From Piscirickettsiaceae bacterium (GTDB lineage: Bacteria > Pseudomonadota > Gammaproteobacteria > Nitrosococcales > Methylophagaceae), in NCBI GenBank assembly GCA_030627065.1, contig DAOUSV010000066.1, forward strand, positions 1 through 7,918: a DNA stretch of 7,918 bases, in the 5' to 3' direction. Below are positions 1-5,890 of this stretch, one piece after another. Position 1 is the first letter of the stretch; every line of letters starts with the position of its first letter. Below the pieces are notes generated by a model, which was not told the origin of the DNA, searched no databases, and saw only the letters and a program-made list of their open reading frames with translations. Made by a program: the position numbers and the translations under genes.

Positions 1-1718
1 ATGTTGATCACTGTACGCGGCTTTGTCATGCCTCATCGGTTGTAGCATTGCTAGAATGTTTAGGATCAGGTGCTGTTTCAAATCCTGTTTCTGATGTTGA
101 TAAGGCTGAAGTGATTGTTATTATAGGTGCAAACCCAACGGTTAATCACCCCGTTGGTGCAACATGGATGAAAAATGCCATGCGTCGAGGTACCAAGTTA
201 ATCCTAATGGATCCTCGCTCGACTGATTTATCACGTCAAGCGACCCATCATTTAGCCTTTAAACCGGGTAGTGATGTGGCAATGTTGAATGCAATGATGC
301 ACACCATTGTTGAAGAAAACTTAGTTGATGCTGACTTTATTGCCAGTCGTACTGAAGGCTATGAAGCGATGAAGTTGCATCTTAAAGCATATTCACCTGA
401 GTTAATGGCAGATATTTGTGGCATTGATGCTGATACTTTACGTCAAGTTGCACGGTTATATGCCTTATCGAAAGGCTCAATGATCCTTTGGGGTATGGGT
501 GTTTCACAGCATGTTCATGGTACTGATAATGCACGTTGTTTGATTTCATTAGCCTTGATGACAGGGCAAATTGGTCGCCCAGGTACAGGCTTGCATCCAC
601 TGCGTGGTCAGAATAATGTGCAAGGTGCATCTGATATGGGCTTAATACCGATGGTATTCCCTGATTATCAGCCAGTTGATGATGAAACAGCCCATGCTTA
701 TTTTGAAAAACTATGGGGCTGTGAATTAGATAACAAACCGGGCTTAACTGTTGTTGAAATCATGAATGCGATTCATGATGGTGATTTGAAAGGCTTATAT
801 GTGATGGGTGAAAATCCTGCCATGTCTGATCCTGATGCCAATCATGCACGTCAATCAATGGCTGATCTTGAACATATGGTAGTGCAAGATATCTTCTTGA
901 CGGAAACGGCGTATTTAGCCGATGTGGTGTTACCTGCCTCTGCATTTTCTGAGAAAACAGGGACATTTAGTAATACTGATCGTCTGGTTCAAATGGGCCG
1001 ACAAGTGGTTAATCCACCGGGCGATGCCAAACAAGACTTATGGATTGTGCAAGAATTAGCACGAGGCTTAGGGCTTGATTGGAATTATAAAGATGCCTCA
1101 GAAGTCTTTGCTGAAATACGTAAAGCAGTTCCGACAATGGCGGGTATGACTTGGGAACGACTTGAGAAAGAAGATGCCATTGTTTATCCATGTTTGAAAG
1201 AAGGTGATGCCGGTGATCCGATTATCTTCACCGAGACATTTGAAAGTGCTAATGGCTTAGGTAAATTTGTGCCGGCTGATATTGTTGAGCCTGATGAACG
1301 ACCTGATGAAGAATATCCTTTTGTACTCATTACTGGGCGGATGCTGGAGCATTGGCATACAGGCTCAATGACTCGTCGCTCTAATGTATTAGATGCCTTA
1401 GAGCCAGAAGCCGTGGCAACCATTAACCCGATTAGCTTAGAAGAAATGGGCATTAAACCGGGTGATTTGATTACCTTATCAACCCGTCGCGGTCAGATTT
1501 CAATGATTGCTCGAGCTGATGAATCAGTACCTACAGGTGCTGTATTTATGGCTTTCTGTTACTACGAAGCGGCAGTTAATAAACTGTCTAATGCAGCATT
1601 AGATCCATCGGCTAAGATTCCGGAGTTCAAATATTGTGCAGTGAAAGTGACTGGGGGAGGTGAGCGGTTGCAATTCCATAGTTATGGTGGTGGGCAAGCA
1701 GATAATAAACTGGCATAA
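1..1718 (+). CDS. Formate dehydrogenase catalytic (alpha) subunit, Cys-type, 5'-truncated by window edge
   Basis: This is the molybdenum bis-pterin-guanine-dinucleotide enzyme that oxidises formate to CO2. The reading frame is open from base 3 (codon GTT) to the TAA at 1716-1718, giving 571 visible residues. The TTG at 48 is internal and is not the start. The fragment opens inside the active-site segment VDHCTRLCHASSV. By alignment from memory with E. coli FdhF, Cys8 (bases 24-26) sits where FdhF has selenocysteine 140, and His9 matches its catalytic His141. HPLRGQNNVQGASDMG follows; its Arg201 (bases 603-605) corresponds to the formate-site Arg333. Residues about 438-550 form the C-terminal molybdopterin-dinucleotide-binding domain (GRMLEHWHTGSMTRRS, ending near EFKYCAVKV). 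The N-terminal Fe-S part lies upstream and cannot be seen, so the electron acceptor (NAD-linked, membrane-bound or hydrogenase-linked) cannot be decided. No other fdh gene follows; the next gene, surE, is about 280 bases away behind a terminator. Family assignment is very secure, subtype is not. Confidence 0.95.
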   Translation, partial: VDHCTRLCHASSVVALLECLGSGAVSNPVSDVDKAEVIVIIGANPTVNHPVGATWMKNAMRRGTKLILMDPRSTDLSRQATHHLAFKPGSDVAMLNAMMHTIVEENLVDADFIASRTEGYEAMKLHLKAYSPELMADICGIDADTLRQVARLYALSKGSMILWGMGVSQHVHGTDNARCLISLALMTGQIGRPGTGLHPLRGQNNVQGASDMGLIPMVFPDYQPVDDETAHAYFEKLWGCELDNKPGLTVVEIMNAIHDGDLKGLYVMGENPAMSDPDANHARQSMADLEHMVVQDIFLTETAYLADVVLPASAFSEKTGTFSNTDRLVQMGRQVVNPPGDAKQDLWIVQELARGLGLDWNYKDASEVFAEIRKAVPTMAGMTWERLEKEDAIVYPCLKEGDAGDPIIFTETFESANGLGKFVPADIVEPDERPDEEYPFVLITGRMLEHWHTGSMTRRSNVLDALEPEAVATINPISLEEMGIKPGDLITLSTRRGQISMIARADESVPTGAVFMAFCYYEAAVNKLSNAALDPSAKIPEFKYCAVKVTGGGERLQFHSYGGGQADNKLA

Positions 1719-1750
1719 GGTTTATATCCGTGACGATTCAAGCTGCAACT

Positions 1751-1848
1751 TTATAGCACTCATACTGACTAGGCTTGCTTCGTTATATTATTGAGCAATA
1801 GAATAACTATTACATCAATAACACGCCTCGCTATCACAGCCATTATAA
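1751..1848. repeat. Nested imperfect palindrome in the fdh-surE gap (possible dispersed repeat or structured 3' UTR)
   Basis: The 280-base gap after the formate dehydrogenase gene has no credible ORF, but it has ordered inverted symmetry. From outside to inside the arms are TTATA (1751-1755) with TATAA (1844-1848), AGGC (1771-1774) with GCCT (1825-1828), TTATTGA (1788-1794) with TCAATAA (1815-1821), and AATAG (1797-1801) with CTATT (1807-1811), around the loop AATAA. TTATAGCACT at 1751 recurs as TTATAAGCACT at 1843-1853. All arms nest in the same order, which is unusual for a random spacer. It could be a decayed miniature repeat or a folded transcript end. A single copy cannot tell these apart, and the outer arms are short. 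Confidence 0.4.
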
Positions 1849-1900
1849 GCACTAAAAAACTGCATCATGAATGATAACGGGTATATGTGTTAGGAAAGTA

Positions 1901-1930
1901 AAAAAGGGCATTATTGATAATGCCCTTTTT
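1901..1930 (+). terminator. Intrinsic terminator, 13-bp perfect stem
   Basis: AAAAAGGGCATTA (1901-1913) pairs perfectly with TAATGCCCTTTTT (1918-1930) around the loop TTGA. The descending arm ends in five T, and the ascending arm starts with five A, so the structure could work on either strand. The only neighbouring genes both point rightward. It therefore most likely ends the formate dehydrogenase transcript about 180 bases after its stop and isolates it from surE. Confidence 0.88.
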
Positions 1931-1949
1931 ATACCTCAGACTTCCATTC

Positions 1950-1980
1950 TTGCTAAAATACCAGCAATAAAATTTGTAAT
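1950..1980 (+). promoter_or_regulatory. Weak candidate promoter for surE-pcm-yqaA-nlpD
   Basis: TTGCTA (1950-1955) and TGTAAT (1975-1980) resemble sigma-70 -35 and -10 boxes with a long 19-base spacer. Some promoter is expected here, because a strong terminator ends at 1930 and surE starts at 1999. The match is poor and in AT-rich DNA could be chance; it would also leave only a very short leader. No Shine-Dalgarno sits at the usual distance from the surE ATG; the nearest AGG is at 1981-1983. Confidence 0.25.
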
Positions 1981-1998
1981 AGGTTAATGAATTAAATA

Positions 1999-2751
1999 AT
2001 GAAAATCCTGATTAGTAATGATGATGCCTATATGGCTGAAGGTATTACCGCTTTAGCAGAAGCAATGGCTACCTTAGGTGATATTACCGTTGTCGCACCC
2101 GATAGAAATCGTAGCGGCGCTAGTAATTCTTTAACCTTAGAAAATCCTTTGCGCGTTAATCAATTGAAGAATGGGATTTATCGTGTTGAAGGTACGCCAA
2201 CAGATTGTGTGCATCTTGCGATTACCGGTCTATTAGATGAAGAGCCTGATATGGTGGTTGCTGGCATTAATGCTGGCGCGAACTTAGGTGATGATGTGTT
2301 GTATTCAGGCACTGTTGCCGCGGCAATAGAAGGCCGTTTCCTTGGTTTACCTGCTATTGCTATTTCATTGAATGGTCATACTGCAACACATTATGAAACA
2401 GCTGCTTGGGCGGCTAAAAAGTTAGTGCAGCAACTGCAAACATCTTCGTTGCCTGCCGATACTATTTTGAATGTTAATGTACCTGATATTCCGATTGATG
2501 AAATTACAGGCTTTGAAAGCACGCGATTAGGTCGTCGTCATAAAGCTGAACCGGTTATTAAGGAATTAGATCCTCGTGGTCGAGCAATGTATTGGGTGGG
2601 GCCTGCCGGTAAAGAGGAAGATGCCGGACCAGGCACTGACTTTAATGCGATTAATCGTGGCGCTGTTTCAATCACACCGTTGCAAATTGATTTAACCCGT
2701 TATGATGCTATTGATGGTGTTGCAAACTGGTTGCAAGGAATTGACAAATGA
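1999..2751 (+). CDS. surE: 5'/3'-nucleotidase SurE
   Basis: SurE is a cytoplasmic, metal-dependent phosphatase that hydrolyses nucleoside 5'- and 3'-monophosphates (and short polyphosphate in E. coli). It is linked to stationary-phase and stress survival. The 250-residue length is normal for the family. The N-terminal ISNDD gives the metal-binding pair Asp8-Asp9. APDRNRSGASNSLTL follows with Ser39, then GTPTDCVHLAI (66-75), then the long signature from AGINAGANLGDD (88-99) through SGTVAAAIEGR. Asn91 matches the fourth metal ligand by position. The residue after Asp9 is Ala, where most SurE proteins have Gly. The ATG at 1999 is chosen because it gives the conserved MKILISNDD start; an ATG at 1987 is followed at once by a stop. 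The stop overlaps the pcm start as ATGA. This is the first gene of a tight four-gene run. Confidence 0.97.
   Translation: MKILISNDDAYMAEGITALAEAMATLGDITVVAPDRNRSGASNSLTLENPLRVNQLKNGIYRVEGTPTDCVHLAITGLLDEEPDMVVAGINAGANLGDDVLYSGTVAAAIEGRFLGLPAIAISLNGHTATHYETAAWAAKKLVQQLQTSSLPADTILNVNVPDIPIDEITGFESTRLGRRHKAEPVIKELDPRGRAMYWVGPAGKEEDAGPGTDFNAINRGAVSITPLQIDLTRYDAIDGVANWLQGIDK
2735..2740 (+). promoter_or_regulatory. Ribosome binding site fixing the pcm start
   Basis: AAGGAA inside the end of surE lies seven bases before the ATG at 2748. The alternative in-frame ATG at 2775 would give a product closer in length to E. coli Pcm, but it has no comparable purine run upstream. This favours the upstream start that overlaps the surE stop. 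Confidence 0.6.
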
Positions 2752-3404
2752 TACCGAATCAACGCGGTATTGGCATGACATCTCAGCGAACGCGTGATCG
2801 TTTAATTTCACGATTAAAAGAACAAGGCATTAAAAATAGTGATGTTTTATCGGTAATTAAAGAGCTTCCTCGTCATTTATTTGTTGATGAAGCTTTGGCT
2901 AGTCGCGCCTATGAAGACACTGCATTACCAATAGGACATGGGCAAACGATTTCACGGCCTTTTATTGTTGCCAGAATGACAGAAATATTACTGGAAGGAT
3001 TGCCGAAAAAGAAAGTGTTAGAAGTCGGTACTGGATCAGGTTATCAAACAGCCGTACTCTCTCGATTGACTGACCGAGTCTTTAGTGTCGAACGAATTTC
3101 ACCTTTACAAAATCAAGCACGAGAACGTTTCTATCAATTAAAACTGAATAATATTAAATTAAAGCATAGTGATGGTAGCTGGGGTTGGCCTGAACATACG
3201 CTTTATGATGGCATTATTGTCACGTGTGCACCAGAACAAGTACCAGAAGAACTATTACGACAACTTGCACCTGGTGGGCGATTAGTGATTCCTGTTGGAG
3301 GTGTGAGTCAGTCACTTCGCGTTATTGATCGTAATGGTAATACATTTGAAGAAACTGAGTTAGATGCTGTTAGCTTTGTGCCTTTATTATCGGGACAAAT
3401 TTAA
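2748..3404 (+). CDS. pcm: Protein-L-isoaspartate O-methyltransferase
   Basis: Pcm transfers a methyl group from S-adenosylmethionine to L-isoaspartyl residues in aged proteins, starting their repair to aspartate in the cytoplasm. At 218 residues it is about ten longer than E. coli Pcm; starting at Met10 (base 2775) would remove the difference, but the ribosome site at 2735 supports 2748. Visible signatures are ALPIGHGQTISRP (59-71) with the family's conserved Ser69, SAM-binding motif I VLEVGTGSGYQTA (90-102), and APGGRLVIPVG (174-184). The start overlaps the surE stop by four bases, and the stop overlaps the yqaA start by one base (TAATG). The surE-pcm pairing is classical in Proteobacteria. 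I see no missing catalytic feature. Confidence 0.97.
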   Translation: MIPNQRGIGMTSQRTRDRLISRLKEQGIKNSDVLSVIKELPRHLFVDEALASRAYEDTALPIGHGQTISRPFIVARMTEILLEGLPKKKVLEVGTGSGYQTAVLSRLTDRVFSVERISPLQNQARERFYQLKLNNIKLKHSDGSWGWPEHTLYDGIIVTCAPEQVPEELLRQLAPGGRLVIPVGGVSQSLRVIDRNGNTFEETELDAVSFVPLLSGQI

Positions 3405-3979
3405 TGGGACTATTCTCATCACTGTATGCGAAAGTGATGCAATGGTCTCGTCACAAATATGCAATATATTGCTTGGCCGTAGTGAGTTTTAGCGAATCCT
3501 CATTTTTTCTAATCCCCCCTGATGTAATGCTTGCACCAATGACATTAGCCAAGCCAAATAAAGCATGGTTTTATGCAGGGATAACAACAATAAGCTCTGT
3601 GTTAGGTGGATTATTAGGTTATTTTATAGGTTCATTTGCATTTCAATATATTGAACCTTGGTTACTATCATCACATTATGTAGATGCCTTCCATCTTGCT
3701 GTAAGCTGGTTTGAGCAGTGGGGTTTTTGGGCAATACTACTTGCAGGCTTTACACCTATTCCCTATAAAGTATTTACCATTGCATCAGGTACATTAGGTA
3801 TGGCATTAATTCCTTTTGTTCTAGGTTCTATTATTGGACGAGGAGCACGATTTTTCCTTGTTGCTGGCTTAATGAAATGGGGTGGTGAGAAGTTGGAATC
3901 TCAGTTACATGGATGGATGGACCGAATCGGTTGGGCGACTATTATCCTTGTTATTGTAGGCTATTTCTTGTTGCGTTAA
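3404..3979 (+). CDS. yqaA: YqaA-type DedA/VTT-domain inner-membrane protein
   Basis: This is a 191-residue polytopic membrane protein of the YqaA branch of the DedA/VTT superfamily. DedA relatives have been implicated in lipid-carrier flipping and membrane homeostasis; the substrate of the YqaA branch is not known to me. Hydrophobic stretches lie at about 20-45, 55-82, 105-157 and 174-190. The conserved loop GFTPIPYKVFTIASGTLG (115-132) and a second polar segment, GRGARFF (145-151), correspond to family re-entrant or charged motifs. An acidic residue with a proline pair (Glu31, Pro38-Pro39-Asp40) marks the N-terminal membrane segment. The ATG shares one base with the pcm stop, and its TAA directly abuts the nlpD ATG, so translation is probably coupled on both sides. 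Family placement is firm, function is not. Confidence 0.88.
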   Translation: MGLFSSLYAKVMQWSRHKYAIYCLAVVSFSESSFFLIPPDVMLAPMTLAKPNKAWFYAGITTISSVLGGLLGYFIGSFAFQYIEPWLLSSHYVDAFHLAVSWFEQWGFWAILLAGFTPIPYKVFTIASGTLGMALIPFVLGSIIGRGARFFLVAGLMKWGGEKLESQLHGWMDRIGWATIILVIVGYFLLR

Positions 3980-4717
3980 ATGATGAGAGTCTTTCTTGTA
4001 TTACTCATTTTTATGTTGTCCGCTTGTGGTGGCAGTAGAACCGTAGCACCTGTTGGAAGCCAAGGATATAAATATAAAACTAGCACAAGTCAAAGTAAAC
4101 ATAAGGCATGGAAAACACCGGTAAGTTATAAAGTAAAAAGAGGTGATACCTTATATTCCATTAGTTGGCGTTATGGAGTGGATTATAAAACCTTAGCTAA
4201 AATTAATAATATTCGTTCGCCATATAATATTTATGTCGGACAAAAGTTAAAGTTCAAGTCTTATACTAAGACAGCTAAAACAAGTAAGAAAAAAGTAACA
4301 ACGACTAAAAAGACGACGCAGAAAGCGTCAACATGGACCAATCAACGATTAACATGGCGCTGGCCCACCAAAGGTAAGGTTATATCGAGCTACTCTAAAA
4401 GTGCGACAGGCCGAAAAGGTATTAATATTTCAGGAAAAGCAGGTCAACAAATAATTGCCGCAGCATCAGGCAAGGTTGTTTACAGTGGTAATGGTTTGCC
4501 ACGATACGGTAACTTATTGATTATAAAGCATAATGATGTTTATTTAAGTGCCTATGCACATAATAAGACACTGTTAGTTAAAGAGGGACAATATGTAAAA
4601 TCAGGTCAGAAGATTGCCACATTAGGAAGAACTGGAACACAACAAAACCAATTGCATTTTGAAATAAGACGTAATGGGAAACCTATTGACCCTTTAAGAT
4701 TTTTACCTAAGAAGTAG
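3980..4717 (+). CDS. nlpD: NlpD-type LysM/LytM outer-membrane lipoprotein, catalytically degenerate
   Basis: NlpD proteins are outer-membrane lipoproteins that bind peptidoglycan and, in E. coli, activate the amidase AmiC during daughter-cell separation. A short signal peptide ends in the lipobox LSAC with lipidated Cys16; the next residue is Gly, not the Asp inner-membrane retention signal. LysM spans about 48-93 (YKVKRGDTLYSISWRYGV through YVGQKLKFK). A Lys/Thr-rich linker fills about 94-118, and an M23/LytM domain covers about 127-243. The first zinc-ligand motif of active M23 enzymes (HxxxD) is replaced by GRKGINI, so both His and Asp are absent, while AYAHN and LHFEIR are kept. That pattern fits a non-enzymatic activator; E. 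coli NlpD reads GNKGIDI here. At 245 residues it is much shorter than E. coli NlpD, mainly in the linkers. A second ATG at 3983 could also start it. There is no clear ribosome site, so coupling to yqaA is likely. Confidence 0.93.
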   Translation: MMRVFLVLLIFMLSACGGSRTVAPVGSQGYKYKTSTSQSKHKAWKTPVSYKVKRGDTLYSISWRYGVDYKTLAKINNIRSPYNIYVGQKLKFKSYTKTAKTSKKKVTTTKKTTQKASTWTNQRLTWRWPTKGKVISSYSKSATGRKGINISGKAGQQIIAAASGKVVYSGNGLPRYGNLLIIKHNDVYLSAYAHNKTLLVKEGQYVKSGQKIATLGRTGTQQNQLHFEIRRNGKPIDPLRFLPKK

Positions 4718-4743
4718 CTTACTTGGGCGCCAAGATAAGCTAC
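4714..4743 (+). terminator. Stem-loop straddling the nlpD stop codon
   Basis: GTAGCTTA (4714-4721) pairs with TAAGCTAC (4736-4743), and CTTGG (4722-4726) pairs with CCAAG (4730-4734). This makes 13 base pairs with one bulged A (4735) and a three-base GCG loop. The stem includes the nlpD stop codon. No U tract follows, so it may be an RNA-processing or 3'-end stabilising structure, or an inefficient terminator, and not a classical intrinsic terminator. It separates the surE-nlpD run from prfB. Confidence 0.55.
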
Positions 4744-4780
4744 AATACTCACCTTTATTTATATTGAACAGAAAGTTAAA

Positions 4781-4786
4781 GAGGAA
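4781..4786 (+). promoter_or_regulatory. Ribosome binding site fixing the TTG start of prfB
   Basis: GAGGAA, extended upstream by AAA, lies six bases before TTG at 4793. It is the only strong purine-rich site in the leader, and it selects the frame that runs into the recoding site. It lies 16 bases before the GTG at 4803 (in the other frame), too far to serve it well. Confidence 0.75.
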
Positions 4787-4792
4787 TTTACC

Positions 4793-5888
4793 TTGGAATT
4801 AGGTGCTACAACGCAACGAATTAAAGATCTCCGAGGTCGTAGCGACGATCTCAGGGGGTATCTTTGACTATGATGTTAAGGCTGATAAATTAGTAGAAGT
4901 AACACGAGAGTTAGAATCACCTTCTGTTTGGGACAACCCTGAGCACGCACAAAAACTAGGACAAGAGCGAGTTAGTTTAGAGCGTATTGTCACAACATTA
5001 TCTAACCACCGTGAAATGCTCAATGATGCTAAAGACTTGCTAGAAATGGCAGTTGAAGAACAAGATCAAGATACATTTGATGCCGTACAGGCTGATTTAA
5101 ATGAATTAGAAACAGCCTTAGCCAAGCTAGAGTTTCAACGTATGTTTTCTGGCAAGATGGATGCTAACAATGCTTATCTTGATATTCAATCAGGCTCGGG
5201 AGGTACGGAAGCGCAAGATTGGGCCAATATGGTTCTGAGAATGTATTTACGTTGGGGCGATTCTCAAGGCTTTAAGGTTGAGTTAGTCGAAACATCATCT
5301 GGCGATGTGGCTGGAATTAAAAGTGCGACGGTTCATTTTGAGGGTGAATATGCCTTTGGTTTATTACGTACAGAAACCGGAGTACATCGTTTAGTACGTA
5401 AATCGCCATTTGATTCTAGTGCTAAGCGACACACGTCATTTTGTTCAGTATTTGTTTATCCTGAAGTGAATGATGATATTGATATTGAAATCAATAAGGC
5501 TGATTTACGTGTTGATACCTATCGCGCCAGTGGTGCGGGTGGCCAGCATATTAATAAAACCGATTCAGCCGTGCGTATTACTCACGTGCCGACTAATACT
5601 GTTGTGCAGTGTCAATCTCAGCGTTCTCAACATAAGAACAGAGATACAGCAATGAGCTTATTAAAAGCGAAGCTGTATGAACTTGAATTGCTGAAACAAA
5701 ATGAAGAGAAACAACTGGCTGAAGATGGCAAATCGGATATTGGTTGGGGAAGCCAAATCCGCTCTTATGTTTTAGATCAATCTCGTATTAAAGATTTACG
5801 CACTAATGTTGAAACGGGCAATACCCAAGCGGTTTTAGATGGTGATTTAGACTTATTTATTCAAGCATCTTTGAAATCAGGACTATAA
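4793..5888 (+). CDS. prfB: Peptide chain release factor 2 (programmed +1 frameshift)
   Basis: RF2 recognises UAA and UGA stop codons and triggers peptide release on the ribosome. The gene is read in two segments. Frame zero runs from TTG 4793 through CTT 4862-4864 and encodes 24 residues that match the E. coli RF2 N-terminus in pattern (QRIKDLRGRSDDLRGYL). It then meets TGA at 4865-4867. A +1 slip continues at GAC 4866 to TAA 5886-5888 (340 codons). The 364-residue product is one shorter than E. coli RF2. The stop-recognition tripeptide SPF is at residues 204-206 and the catalytic GGQ at 249-251 (bases 5538-5546). Ala245, just before SGAGGQ, is the common residue; E. coli K-12 has the unusual Thr246 there. 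A start at GTG 4803 stays in the downstream frame and would give a false N-terminus. lysS follows two bases later. Confidence 0.97.
4853..4868 (+). promoter_or_regulatory. RF2 autoregulatory +1 frameshift site
   Basis: The site contains an internal Shine-Dalgarno-like AGGGGG (4853-4858), then TAT, the slippery CTT, in-frame TGA and a following C: AGGGGGTATCTTTGAC. From memory this 16-base core is identical to that of E. coli prfB. When RF2 is scarce, termination at TGA is slow and peptidyl-tRNA-Leu slips from CUU to UUU, so full-length RF2 is made. When RF2 is plentiful, a 24-residue peptide is released. The regulation is inferred from the motif and is well established for the family. Confidence 0.96.
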
Positions 5889-5890
5889 AA

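Noticed and set aside
48..50. TTG as the start of the formate dehydrogenase gene
   Set aside because: The frame stays open upstream to the window edge and encodes the conserved active-site segment, so the gene is cut by the window and does not start here.
382..1453. Several minus-strand ORFs of 60-89 codons inside the formate dehydrogenase gene
   Set aside because: They lie opposite a strongly conserved coding frame, have no ribosome sites, and show His/Ser/Leu-rich compositions typical of antisense shadows.
1987..1995. Three-codon mini-ORF (ATG AAT TAA) just before surE
   Set aside because: It is too short to call as a gene, and AT-rich leaders produce such triplets by chance.
4803..4865. 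GTG start for prfB giving a single uninterrupted ORF
   Set aside because: It reads the post-shift frame before the recoding site. The frame-zero peptide from TTG 4793 matches the RF2 N-terminus and has the ribosome site.
5470..5655. Plus-strand ORF of 61 codons inside prfB
   Set aside because: It is an out-of-frame shadow of the conserved RF2 GGQ region.
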